Origin: Planctomycetaceae bacterium
GTDB lineage: Bacteria; Planctomycetota; Planctomycetia; Planctomycetales; Planctomycetaceae
Direction: 5' to 3'
Length of the DNA: 64,000 nucleotides
NCBI GenBank assembly: GCA_029259845.1
Contig: JAJDEI010000221.1
Location: 62,001 to 126,000, forward strand
Shown here one piece after another: positions 17,182 to 25,659 of the stretch (within the stretch, counting starts at the first letter, position 1; each line of letters opens with the position of its first letter). A program made the position numbers and the translations under genes. The notes under the pieces were generated by a model. That model made no database searches. It saw only the letters and a program-made list of their open reading frames with translations, and had not been told where the DNA came from.

Positions 17182-18672
17182 ATGCTGCCACTGCTGATAT
17201 TTCTGGGAGTCCCCTTCCTCGGTGCCCTGTTGGTCGCCGCGGAGCATGTGCGCCGTTACGGGGAGACGCCGTTCTCTCGTGAGGCGGGACGGACGACCGT
17301 GCTGGGGATCGGCGGACTGCTGGGACTGATGGGCGGGCTCTGCACGCTTACGCTGTTGGGATTCCTGCTGGTTGGGGCGATGGGAGAGTCCTGGCTGGAG
17401 CGTGCCTTTGAGGCGACGACAGTCCTGCTGGCGACTGCGTTGGTTCTGTTCGCCGCCCGCAACGCGCTGCGTGTCGGAATGGCCAAGTATGCGGACGAGT
17501 CCGTCGCCGCGCTGGCCAGGCATGCACGAGACTCCGACGAGCTGAAGTTGTCCGGTTGGCTGTTGGTCGCCGCCCCGCTGCTGTTGCTGGGGATATTCGG
17601 GTTGATCGTGATGCTGCCGCTGCTGTTGTTCGGGATTGTCTCCTGGACCACCCGCCGGGCGCGGGAAAGCCAGTTTCTGTGGATCCTCGCGTTGGCGGTC
17701 GAGAACGACCTCCCGCTCGACGACGAAGTGGAAGCCTTTTCGTTCACGTTGTGGAGACGCAACCGCCGGAAGTATGGAGAGGTGGCCGCGCGGTTGCGGG
17801 AGGGGCGGTCGCTCATCGACGCCCTGGAAATCGGCGGGGTGCTATCGCGTCCGCTGGTCGCCGAATTTCGCGCTGCCCAGGCGGCCGGCACGTTGCCTCA
17901 GGCCGTGCGAACAGCGGCGGCGACGCACACGGCGTCGCTGCTCCACAATCGCTTCGACGGCTCCATCGCCGTCACGACCGTGTATCTGTGGTCGGTGCTG
18001 GCGATGATCTTCTCGGTGGTGACTTTCATCATGTACTGGATCATTCCCAAGTTCCAAGACATCTTTGTTGATTTCGGTGTGGATCTCCCCGGCTGGACGG
18101 TGCAGGCAATCACGCTAAGCGATTCCTTCGTCGACAACTACGTGTTCGTGATGCCGGTGATCGGCCTGCCGATTGTGGCCGGCTTGGCCGTAGCGATCGT
18201 GGGCATTGCCGGTTGGGGCAATCTCAACTTTCCCCTGCTCATGCGCTGGTTCCCCCGCCGGGATGCGCCCGGACTGCTGCGGAGCTTGGCATACGCGGTC
18301 GCTTCGGGGCGGCCGCTGCCCGAGTCGTTCGAAGAAATGGCCGAGCATCAACGCCGCGCCGATCTGCGCGAGCGGCTGCTGCGGATGATGCAGTCGGCCT
18401 CGATGGGCGATCCACTCTGGACAACGCTCGCGGCTGAAGGATTCCTCCGGAGTGGCGAGGCGGGGGCGCTGCAAGCTGCCGCGCGGGCGGACAATCTCGA
18501 CTGGGCCCTGCGGACGCTTGCCGACAGCATGCAACGGACAAGCCGGCACCGCGTGCAGTTTTGGCTCGAATTCCTCAAGCCGGCCGCCATTATCGCCGTC
18601 GGCTGTGTCGTCGCATTTTTCGTAATCGCGTTCTTTCTGCCGCTGGTCAAGCTGATCGGAGAACTGACATGA
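17182..18672 (+). CDS. GspF-type platform protein with extra N-terminal membrane region (third of three)
   Basis: A 496-aa protein, longer than the usual ~400 for the family. The first ~150 residues contain four hydrophobic segments (LPLLIFLGVPFLGALLVAA, VLGIGGLLGLMGGLCTLTLL and others) not found in ordinary GspF proteins. The remainder carries the T2SSF features: RRARESQFLWILALAVENDL, a membrane segment, IPKFQDIFVDFGVDLPGW, a second helical domain and the final segment (IIAVGCVVAFFVIAFFLPLV). The stop codon overlaps the start of the next gene (ATGA), so translation is coupled to the pilin-like gene. The extra membrane region could recruit another component. Confidence 0.8.
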   Translation: MLPLLIFLGVPFLGALLVAAEHVRRYGETPFSREAGRTTVLGIGGLLGLMGGLCTLTLLGFLLVGAMGESWLERAFEATTVLLATALVLFAARNALRVGMAKYADESVAALARHARDSDELKLSGWLLVAAPLLLLGIFGLIVMLPLLLFGIVSWTTRRARESQFLWILALAVENDLPLDDEVEAFSFTLWRRNRRKYGEVAARLREGRSLIDALEIGGVLSRPLVAEFRAAQAAGTLPQAVRTAAATHTASLLHNRFDGSIAVTTVYLWSVLAMIFSVVTFIMYWIIPKFQDIFVDFGVDLPGWTVQAITLSDSFVDNYVFVMPVIGLPIVAGLAVAIVGIAGWGNLNFPLLMRWFPRRDAPGLLRSLAYAVASGRPLPESFEEMAEHQRRADLRERLLRMMQSASMGDPLWTTLAAEGFLRSGEAGALQAAARADNLDWALRTLADSMQRTSRHRVQFWLEFLKPAAIIAVGCVVAFFVIAFFLPLVKLIGELT

Positions 18673-19214
18673 AACGCGTCGCAAGCACTCGCAGCGCAGA
18701 CACCCGGTGTCTCGAAGAATGTTCATCGCTGAGGGACATGAGGTCCATCATCGAACCAAATAACGCTGTTCGGAAATTGAGACACCGGGTGTCTTTTCTT
18801 GGGCCGCTTCCCGGACGCGGCGGATTCACGATGCTCGAACTGACCGCTGCAGCGGCCGTGCTGGGGACGGTGTTTCTGGTGGCGATCCCGCTGTTGAGCC
18901 GGGTTCGCGACACACGCGAGGACGCCCGGCGACGTTTCATCGCCCAACAGGAAGCGGCCAACGTGATGGAACGGCTGTCGCTGCGGGCGGCGGACGGAAC
19001 TCTCGACGACGCGGTCATTCAAGAGCGGACCGTCTCCCCGGAAACGGAGGCGGTGCTGCACGATGTCGATGTGTCGGTCACACGCGAAGAACAGCCCGAC
19101 GACGTCGGCAACGTGCGGGTCACGGTCGCCATCTCGTGGCTCAACAACGTGGGCGAACGCACGGCTCCAGTCTCCCTCGATGCGTGGTTCCCCGCTGCGG
19201 AGGAGCAGCCATGA
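18669..19214 (+). CDS. Prepilin-like protein with a repeat element in its 5' end
   Basis: A 181-aa protein if ATG 18669 (overlapping the previous stop) is used. The prepilin signature GRGGFTMLELTAAAAVLG lies about 50 residues in, far from the usual 5-15, because a 95-bp repeat (18699-18793) occupies the intervening DNA. An in-frame GTG at 18789, inside the right end of the repeat, would give the short leader VSFLGPLPGRGG and a 141-aa protein, a much more normal prepilin. Cleavage would fall after the Gly before FTMLEL, and the hydrophobic helix follows. The C-terminal part is a small globular pseudopilin-like domain. Function: pilus or pseudopilus subunit (family inference). Confidence 0.72.
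   Translation: MKRVASTRSADTRCLEECSSLRDMRSIIEPNNAVRKLRHRVSFLGPLPGRGGFTMLELTAAAAVLGTVFLVAIPLLSRVRDTREDARRRFIAQQEAANVMERLSLRAADGTLDDAVIQERTVSPETEAVLHDVDVSVTREEQPDDVGNVRVTVAISWLNNVGERTAPVSLDAWFPAAEEQP
18699..18793. repeat. 95-bp element with palindromic ends, family B (copy 2, intragenic)
   Basis: The left end is GACACCCGGTGTCTC (18699-18713) and the right end GAGACACCGGGTGTC (18779-18793); the two ends are exact inverted copies. It sits inside the 5' coding region of a prepilin-like gene and keeps that frame open. Copy 1 at 14369-14463 has identical spacing. Confidence 0.85.
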
Positions 19215-19909
19215 TCGCTGACCGTCGCTGGATGAAAAACCTGTGCCACGGCTGTGTCAGCCGTGCCGACGTTGGAACACGAATTGGTTTCTCGCACTGC
19301 CGAGACGGCAGTGGCACGAATCGCCGAACGAGACTCGGATTCACCGTCGTGGAAGTCACGATTGCCGCGGTCGTGCTCTCCGTGCTCACCGTGACCGGGA
19401 TCACGGTCGTTCTCCTGCTGATGACCGCCGAACAGCGCGCGGCCGAATCGCTCGTCGTGGAAAGGTCCATTGCCGCGCTGGCGGACGAACTTCGACGCGA
19501 CGCCCATGCCGCGACAACGGCGGAACTCACCGGAGAGGAAGCCGCGTCACCGACGACGCTGTCGTTGTGGTTCGCCGACGACTCTCAAGCGACCTACGAA
19601 TGCACCGACGACGGTGTCTGGCGACGGGAACAGCGCGGCGACATGGTGGCCCGCCGCGAGAAGTTTCATCTACCGTTCGGCACGAGTTGGTTCGAGCCGC
19701 TCGACGGCGGGACACTCGACGGCGGGCGGCTCGTCGTCTGGCGGCACGAACGGGAGATCCCGGTGACCATGAGCCTTGCGGAGCCGTCCGCGACGAGCGA
19801 TCAACCGCGACGTGCGTTTCGGATTGAGGCGGCGCTTTGGCGGTCGCGGACGGACGGGGCTCGTCCGCAAGCGGAATTGTCCACTCTTGGGAAACTGACC
19901 GCGAAATGA
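19211..19909 (+). CDS. Prepilin-like protein (GspJ/PulJ type) with a repeat element in its leader
   Basis: A 232-aa protein. ATG 19211 overlaps the preceding stop codon, and GAGGAGCAGCC provides a ribosome binding site; ATG 19232 is an alternative. The prepilin motif (RLGFTVVEVTIAAVVLSVLT) begins about 47 residues in. The intervening leader is largely encoded by a 75-bp palindromic repeat (19243-19317), with no in-frame ATG, GTG or TTG between the repeat and the motif, so the repeat appears to be translated. The mature part resembles minor pseudopilins of the GspJ kind. The leader would be removed by prepilin peptidase. Confidence 0.72.
   Translation: MIADRRWMKNLCHGCVSRADVGTRIGFSHCRDGSGTNRRTRLGFTVVEVTIAAVVLSVLTVTGITVVLLLMTAEQRAAESLVVERSIAALADELRRDAHAATTAELTGEEAASPTTLSLWFADDSQATYECTDDGVWRREQRGDMVARREKFHLPFGTSWFEPLDGGTLDGGRLVVWRHEREIPVTMSLAEPSATSDQPRRAFRIEAALWRSRTDGARPQAELSTLGKLTAK
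19243..19317. repeat. 75-bp palindromic repeat, family C (intragenic)
   Basis: The outer ends are GTGCCAC (19243-19249) and GTGGCAC (19311-19317). Inside are two hairpins, CACGGCTG/CAGCCGTG at the left and CACTGCCG/CGGCAGTG at the right, in the back-to-back layout of REP/BIME elements. The element lies in frame within the leader of a prepilin-like gene. No second copy was seen in the window. Confidence 0.75.
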
Positions 19910-19997
19910 ACTCCGTATTGTGGAGACGCACTCCCCACCATCACTTGCGGATTGGCACGATTCAAAGACGACCTTCAACCCGGCGATCATCCAACGA

Positions 19998-20453
19998 ATG
20001 ACCACTCACCCCCACATCACCGATTCCCGCGGCCCCCGGCGCGCGGGAACCGCGATGATCGTGGCGATCATCTGCCTCACGCTCACGTCGGCGATGGCGG
20101 TTTCCCTGGTGCGGCTCGCACTGGTGTCACACCGGCAGACCGAGCGAGACCAGTGGCAAGTCCAGTCTGTCTGGCTCGCCGAATCGGGACTCTCACGAGC
20201 CGTTGCGCGGCTGCGGACGAACGGCGACTACCGCGGCGAACAGTGGGCGCCCACGGACATCGGCGCGACCGGCGAGAGCGGAAGCGTTCTCATTGCCGTT
20301 GCTGATGACACGGACGACGAAACAAGACTGACGATCACCGCGACGGCCGATTTCCCCGATGACCCCACGGACCGGGTCCGCACGACTCGCACGCTGACAA
20401 TCACGAGCGGCGATGAGACCAATTCGCCGCAATTTTCCGAGGAACAAGAGTGA
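19998..20453 (+). CDS. PilX-like / minor pilin-like protein
   Basis: A 151-aa protein from ATG 19998; an earlier in-frame ATG at 19920 would add 26 residues lacking any hydrophobic leader. A basic stretch (RGPRRAGT) precedes a hydrophobic helix (AMIVAIICLTLTSAMAVSLV), followed by WLAESGLSRAVARL. This is the layout of PilX/GspK-type minor pilins, in which the helix packs into the pilus core. No canonical GFTxxE cleavage motif is present. It lies between the GspJ-like gene and the DUF1559 gene, and its stop codon overlaps the next start. The upstream spacer has CTTGCGGATTGGCACGA, similar to a sequence near 52725. Confidence 0.65.
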   Translation: MTTHPHITDSRGPRRAGTAMIVAIICLTLTSAMAVSLVRLALVSHRQTERDQWQVQSVWLAESGLSRAVARLRTNGDYRGEQWAPTDIGATGESGSVLIAVADDTDDETRLTITATADFPDDPTDRVRTTRTLTITSGDETNSPQFSEEQE

Positions 20454-21367
20454 TGAACGACCTGCATCGGCAAGACGTTTCCCGACCGTCGTGGCCCGCG
20501 CTCCTGCGCGGCTTTACGCTGATCGAGCTGTTGGTGGTGATTGCGATCATTGCGATCCTGATCTCGCTGTTGCTGCCGGCGATTCAGCAGGCGCGGGAGG
20601 TCGCCAGGCGGACACAGTGCAAGAACAACTTGGCGCAGCTTTCACTGGCTCTACACAATTATGCGATGGCCCATCAGGTGCTGCCGCCCGGTTGTGTGAA
20701 TCTGACCGGCCCGATTCGTAACGAGCCGAAAGGGTACCACTTCGGTTGGATCGCTCAGATTCTCCCCTATATTGAAGAATCCAACGCCTACCGCATGCTG
20801 GATTTCACAGCGAGCGTCTATGACGAGAAGCAGAGCGAAGTGATGCAGCATTCGATCCCAATCCTGTCATGCCCTTCAAATGGAGGTTGGTCGGGGAGTT
20901 GCAATTATGCCGGCTGCCATCACGACCGCGAAGCACCGATCGACGTGGACAACAACGGCGTGCTGTTCCTCAACAGCAGTGTTTCCTACCGGGACATCAC
21001 TGATGGGCGCTCGCATACGATCTTTATCGGCGAGATCGGCGACCCAGCCGCGCTGGGCTGGGCGTCCGGGACGCGAGCCACATTGCGCAATGTGGGGGAC
21101 GGCATCAACGGGAACTATTTCACGAACGAACCGACCGGACCGAGACCGTCCTGGATGGAGGGTGACGGTGCGAGGCCCTTTCGGGAACCGGAACCCGAAG
21201 TCGACGAGGATGTGTTGTTGGTGGGCAGTTTCAGCAGTCCTCACGCCGGGGGGGCGCACGTGGCGCTGGGAGATGGTTCGGTTCGCTTTCTGATCAATCA
21301 AATCGACGGCGAGACGCTGCGGCGGCTGGCAAACCGGGCGGACGGGGAATTGGTTGAGGGATTTTGA
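20453..21367 (+). CDS. DUF1559 prepilin-type protein
   Basis: A 304-aa protein starting at ATG 20453 (TGATG overlap with the previous gene; GTG 20450 is possible). The leader ends GFTLIELLVVIAIIAILISL, a textbook prepilin N-methylation motif, followed by LLPAIQQAREVARRTQCKNN. That sequence is the hallmark of DUF1559 proteins, which occur in tens to hundreds of copies in planctomycete genomes. The C-terminal part includes the conserved FSSPHAGGAHVALGDGSVRF. Members are pseudopilin-like exported proteins of unknown role. Its position within an operon of platform and pilin-like genes supports a link with this secretion or pilus system. Confidence 0.92.
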   Translation: MNDLHRQDVSRPSWPALLRGFTLIELLVVIAIIAILISLLLPAIQQAREVARRTQCKNNLAQLSLALHNYAMAHQVLPPGCVNLTGPIRNEPKGYHFGWIAQILPYIEESNAYRMLDFTASVYDEKQSEVMQHSIPILSCPSNGGWSGSCNYAGCHHDREAPIDVDNNGVLFLNSSVSYRDITDGRSHTIFIGEIGDPAALGWASGTRATLRNVGDGINGNYFTNEPTGPRPSWMEGDGARPFREPEPEVDEDVLLVGSFSSPHAGGAHVALGDGSVRFLINQIDGETLRRLANRADGELVEGF

Positions 21368-23280
21368 TGCGGCACCGGTCTGCGGTCGTCCTGCTGACGC
21401 TGATCGTGACGTCGATGGCATCGACGGGACGTGCGGCGGAGCCGCGCGTGGAGGTGGCGATCGAGCGGGTCAAGTGGGGCTTTGACGGAAAGGCTCAGCC
21501 TCGCAGTTTTGTGCCGCTGTCGGTGCTCGTGCAGAACAATTCGCCGGGGGAGTTTGAGGGCGTGCTGCGGCTGAAGAAGTCGCTGCGGCTCACGCAGCAG
21601 ATCGACGCGAACCTGGAGCGGGACGTGTACGTGGGACCGCTCAGCAGCCGCTGGGTGCAGTTCGTGCCATATGTGTTTGATGACTGGGAGCAGTGGCAAC
21701 TCGATTGGGCCGGACTGGAGGAGGAACCGTTCATCGTACCGACGCCCAATATGGGCGACCGCGCGACCGTTCTCGTGTACGATCCGGACGAACTGCAGAC
21801 GTCCGGCGGCGTGTTGCATCGGTTTCCCAGCGACTTGTTTCCGACCTCGGTGACCGCACTGGACAGCTTGCGGGGTGTGGTGTTCGACCGTCCGCCCGGC
21901 TGGCAGGGAGCGCGGCGGCAGGCGTTTCTCGACTGGCTCAAGCTGGGCGGCCGCGTTTATTTATTGCAAGACGAGCGGGAACGTTATCCGGAATTTCGAG
22001 ACAGCCTGTCGGTCCTCAATCAGCGGGGGGAGCGGTTTCCGGTGGGAAGCGGTGTTGTCCGCCGACTTTCCGGATCGCTCGGCTCACTGGATACGGAGAT
22101 GGTCAACAACGAGATCCTGCACGACGAGCGCGGTCGCTTCAACACGCCGGAGTGGCGGAGATTCCGCGGGTCCGACTCCTTTCAGGGAACCATGCCGCTC
22201 ATCAACCGCAACGGCTGGGACCGTGACGGTGAATTGCTGGAGCGACTGCAAAGTCTTAGCCGCTTTCGTCGCAACTGGCTCGCCATTTATGGCCTGGCCA
22301 TGCTCTATCTGCTGGCGCTGTTTCCGGGGTGCTACTGGCTGGGTCGGCGCCTCAAGGCGTACCAGTGGTTTTATGTCGGATTTTTCATCGTGACGGGCCT
22401 GTTCTCGGTTGGCTTTGCTTCGCTGGGCCGTTTAGGGGCGAGCGATCTGGCCCGCGTTCGTGCGGTCGCCGTGGCTCGTCAAATCGACGACGGGCTGTAC
22501 GACGTCACTGGTTGGTCCAGCGCGGCTGCGAAAGTGGGTGGCGAATACACGATCGAACACGAGGGGACCGGGCGGCTCTACTCGGCGGGGTCCGAGATTG
22601 AGGCGGTGCGAGGGCGGATCGTCGCCGGACCGGAGGGGCGGCTGGAGGCGGACATGCCCCCCGCGTCGACCCGCGCGGCCATCCATCGTGCGCGGCAAGA
22701 AGGCCCGCGGCTGGGGATTCAGGTGCTGCGGATTGGCATCGACGCGGGAGCCCTCTCGCAGTTGGCGGTCAGTGCCGGGCCGGACTTTCCGGAAGAGCCG
22801 CTTTCGGTCCTCATTTGGCATCAGGGGCGGGTCTATCGCATGCGGAAGCGGGGGCAGGCGTGGCAGCTTATCCCCGCCAGCCGCCGCTCGGGAGTCACCT
22901 ACCTGACCGACCTGAGTGAGTTTCGAGTGCCGGGGTTTGGTCTCCGCAGTTCGTTCTTTCGCACGGGGATGCTCGGCACAGGCAGCAAGGATGAAGAACC
23001 GGAGGACGATGACTTCGAATCACTGACCCGGACACTCGTCGGCAACAGTTTTGGACTGGGCAATACGATTGACCCGCTCCAGCTGGCGCTCGGACCGGAC
23101 GTCATGCGGATGTTCGTCTACGCGCCGATGCCGGAGGCGTTTCAGGCGAGCGGCGACACGTTTCCCGATCGGACCGGATACGTGCTCTACGCGGTTGACT
23201 TGCCGACGTCCCCCACGCGGCGGATCGTGTCACCTGCTGGTGGGGCGGTTCCCACGGCCCCGGCTTCGGCGGAGGAATGA
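21367..23280 (+). CDS. Exported/membrane protein with C-terminal membrane segments, function unknown
   Basis: A 637-aa protein from ATG 21367, overlapping the preceding stop; TTG 21364 is less likely. It starts with a signal peptide (VVLLTLIVTSMASTGRAAEP). The N-terminal part (residues 25-270) has beta-sandwich character and then a GATase-like alpha/beta section (LRGVVFDRPPGW, then FLDWLKLGGRVYLL), as in other planctomycete membrane proteins of this size. Two hydrophobic segments lie near residues 305-350 (WLAIYGLAMLYLLALFPGCY and FFIVTGLFSVGFASLG). The C-terminal 280 residues are soluble. The next gene, an ABC-2 permease, begins 3 bp downstream, so the protein may be an accessory to that exporter. 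Confidence 0.65.
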   Translation: MRHRSAVVLLTLIVTSMASTGRAAEPRVEVAIERVKWGFDGKAQPRSFVPLSVLVQNNSPGEFEGVLRLKKSLRLTQQIDANLERDVYVGPLSSRWVQFVPYVFDDWEQWQLDWAGLEEEPFIVPTPNMGDRATVLVYDPDELQTSGGVLHRFPSDLFPTSVTALDSLRGVVFDRPPGWQGARRQAFLDWLKLGGRVYLLQDERERYPEFRDSLSVLNQRGERFPVGSGVVRRLSGSLGSLDTEMVNNEILHDERGRFNTPEWRRFRGSDSFQGTMPLINRNGWDRDGELLERLQSLSRFRRNWLAIYGLAMLYLLALFPGCYWLGRRLKAYQWFYVGFFIVTGLFSVGFASLGRLGASDLARVRAVAVARQIDDGLYDVTGWSSAAAKVGGEYTIEHEGTGRLYSAGSEIEAVRGRIVAGPEGRLEADMPPASTRAAIHRARQEGPRLGIQVLRIGIDAGALSQLAVSAGPDFPEEPLSVLIWHQGRVYRMRKRGQAWQLIPASRRSGVTYLTDLSEFRVPGFGLRSSFFRTGMLGTGSKDEEPEDDDFESLTRTLVGNSFGLGNTIDPLQLALGPDVMRMFVYAPMPEAFQASGDTFPDRTGYVLYAVDLPTSPTRRIVSPAGGAVPTAPASAEE

Positions 23281-23283
23281 GAC

Positions 23284-24840
23284 GTGTTTCACGGGGTGCT
23301 GACATTGCTGACCCGCGCCCTGCGGGAAGACGCCAGCCGGCGGCGGGCGCATGCGTTCCGGGTAAGCGGCACGCTGTTGATCCTCATCTTCCTGATCATC
23401 GCGCATGCGTCCTCCGGGGGGGTCGCCGCGCCGGGGCTGCGGTTCTTCGAGCTGATCTCCTGGCTCAACCTGGCGCTCATCGTGCTCGCCGGTGCGAGCT
23501 ATTTCGCGACCGCCATCACGGAGGAAAAAGAACAGGGCACGCTCGGCCTGCTGCAACTCGCCGGCGTGAGTTCGCTGGGGTTGTTGCTGGGCAAATCGAC
23601 GTCGCGGCTGATCTCCGTGCTGCTGGTCTTTCTCGGTCAACTGCCGTTCGCCCTGCTCGCCATCACGCTGGGCGGCGTGACCGTCAGGCAAATCATCGCC
23701 GTCGACATTGCTCTGGCAGCGTTTCTGGTAATGGTGGCCAATCTGGGGCTGCTCAGTTCGGTGCTCATGCGGCGATCGGGAAGCGCGTGCGCGTGGGTGT
23801 TGATGGCGATGGTCCTGCTGCTGTTCGGCGTGCACTATGGCGATGAAAGTTTGTCCGTGCTGGTCAAGCGAGGTTTTCTGGACCTGGACTCGCGGATGGT
23901 GACGACGTCGCAGGACGTACTGTCCGCGCTGACCGACATCTCAGTGGTGACACGTTTGGAAGAGGTGCTGGAGACAGCGTACGACGGTCCGCTGTGGGGG
24001 GGGCAAGCCTGGATTCACGGTGCGGTGGGGGCGGTCGCATTTCTGCTGTCGTGGCTGACGTTTCAGCGGTTCACGCGGTATTCAGACGTCGCCGCCCCGG
24101 CCCGCGGCTGGCTGCCACAACAGAAGACGCGGTGGAAGCTGATGGTGGGGCGGCCATGGAAATGGGCTCTGGTGTGGAAGGACTACCACTTCCTGACCGG
24201 GGGGCATGCGGCCGCGCTGATGAAACTCGCCGGCTACCCGCTGCTGCTGTTGCTGATGCGGCAGTACGAGGACGCCCTGTACGTCGTGACGGGCGAGTAT
24301 TTTCCCGAATTATCGCGGCATGCCATGCTGATGATTATCGGCGGTGAGTTCGCGATTTCCGCGTCGCGGGTCTTTCATGAGGAGCTCAAATGGGGCACGC
24401 TTTCGAGCCTGGCCGTCCTGCCGCAGCCCGTGTTCGTGATCGCCTATGAGAAACTGGCCGGCTGCCTCATGGGGATTGTGCCGGCCGTGATTGTCCTTGG
24501 CGGACTGGTCACCCTCGTGCCGCCGCCAACGGTCCAACAGGTGACGATGGATGCTCCCCTCGGGTGGCTGCTGCTTATGGAGTTTGTGGTCCTGTTGCAT
24601 TTGACCGTGCTGTTTTCGTTGACCGTCAAGTGGGGGGCGTTGGCCCTGGCCGTCGCGACGCTGCTGATTTTGAACGCCTTGCTGGCGCTGCCATTCTCGC
24701 TCGTGCTGGCCGGATTGGCGGCGTCTTACGACAACGACGACCGTGCAACGATCGGTCCGATCATCTACATCGGCTGCGCGTGCGCCGCCGTGCTGCAGGT
24801 CGCGATCGCCTACCGGATCCGCCACGCCGCCGCCCGCTGA
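23284..24840 (+). CDS. ABC-2 type transporter permease
   Basis: A 518-aa protein starting at GTG 23284. About twelve hydrophobic segments are visible. The N-terminal part (FELISWLNLALIVLAGASYF, then ITEEKEQGTLGLLQLAGVSS) carries the EEKExGTLxLL motif that typifies ABC-2 permeases facing their ATPase. No ATP-binding subunit is encoded nearby, so the partner must be elsewhere. The gene ends the pilin/platform operon and converges on trmD with 55 bp between them. Substrate unknown. Confidence 0.8.
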   Translation: MFHGVLTLLTRALREDASRRRAHAFRVSGTLLILIFLIIAHASSGGVAAPGLRFFELISWLNLALIVLAGASYFATAITEEKEQGTLGLLQLAGVSSLGLLLGKSTSRLISVLLVFLGQLPFALLAITLGGVTVRQIIAVDIALAAFLVMVANLGLLSSVLMRRSGSACAWVLMAMVLLLFGVHYGDESLSVLVKRGFLDLDSRMVTTSQDVLSALTDISVVTRLEEVLETAYDGPLWGGQAWIHGAVGAVAFLLSWLTFQRFTRYSDVAAPARGWLPQQKTRWKLMVGRPWKWALVWKDYHFLTGGHAAALMKLAGYPLLLLLMRQYEDALYVVTGEYFPELSRHAMLMIIGGEFAISASRVFHEELKWGTLSSLAVLPQPVFVIAYEKLAGCLMGIVPAVIVLGGLVTLVPPPTVQQVTMDAPLGWLLLMEFVVLLHLTVLFSLTVKWGALALAVATLLILNALLALPFSLVLAGLAASYDNDDRATIGPIIYIGCACAAVLQVAIAYRIRHAAAR

Positions 24841-24895
24841 TGAGGCACGTCGCTGGCCCGTTGCGGCTGCCTATTGGTCTGCCGCCCGCCAGCTG

Positions 24896-25612
24896 TCACG
24901 GTTGTTCAGCGGGTTGTTCATGGCCATCGGAATCTTGGAGCAGATCGCGGCGGCGCTCCTGAGTGCGGGCCAGGCTCTGTTGCTCGCGCCAGCGGGCGAT
25001 TTCCGGATGATTGCCGCCCAGGAGCACCTCCGGCACGCTCATGCCGCGGAACTCGCGGGGACGGGTGTACTGCGGGAATTCGAGCAGACCGCTCCCGGAG
25101 AAGGAGTCCTCTCGGCTGCTCGTCTCGTCACCCAGCACGCCGGGCACAAGTCGGATCACCGCGTCGATGATCAGCATGGCCGGCACCTCGCCGCCGTTAC
25201 AGATGAAATCGCCGACGGATACCTCCAACGGCTCCAGCCCCTGCGCGATCCGCTCGTCAAAACCCTCATAACGACCGCACAGCAGCAGCAGACGCTCTTC
25301 CTCGGCAAGTTCTTTGACCAACGGCTGATCGAGCTTTCGCCCCTGCGGCGTGAGCATCACCAACCGCCCCGGCGCGTCCCCCTGCTGCTGCACATGCTCG
25401 ACGCACCCAAACACCGGCTCACACCGAATCAGCATCCCCGGTCCGCCGCCGTAAGGTGTGTCATCCACCGATTTATGCCGGTCCGTCGACCAGTCCCGAA
25501 AGTCCCAGCGATGAACATCAACAAGCCCCGCCTCAATCGCCTTCTTCAACAGCGATTGCTCCAGATACCCGTCAAACAGTCCGGGAAAGAGTGTAAGGAT
25601 GTCGAAACGCAT
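24896..25612 (-). CDS. trmD: tRNA (guanine-37-N1)-methyltransferase
   Basis: A 238-aa protein, the usual family length. It methylates N1 of G37 next to the anticodon of several tRNAs, using S-adenosylmethionine, and so prevents +1 frameshifting. The SPOUT trefoil-knot sequences are clear: MRFDILTLFPGLF at the start, DDTPYGGGPGM near residue 50, LCGRYEGFDERIAQGLEPLE, VSVGDFICNGGE and PEVLLGGNHPEIARWR. In many bacteria trmD follows rpsP and rimM. Here rimM is absent, and a nuclease gene and a MntA/HepT pair lie between rpsP and trmD. No strong ribosome binding site is seen before ATG 25612. Confidence 0.96.
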   Translation of the reverse strand: MRFDILTLFPGLFDGYLEQSLLKKAIEAGLVDVHRWDFRDWSTDRHKSVDDTPYGGGPGMLIRCEPVFGCVEHVQQQGDAPGRLVMLTPQGRKLDQPLVKELAEEERLLLLCGRYEGFDERIAQGLEPLEVSVGDFICNGGEVPAMLIIDAVIRLVPGVLGDETSSREDSFSGSGLLEFPQYTRPREFRGMSVPEVLLGGNHPEIARWREQQSLARTQERRRDLLQDSDGHEQPAEQP

Positions 25613-25659
25613 GGATGAGGTTCAGCATTGATGGATTGTCAGATCCGGAGGTGGACCGC

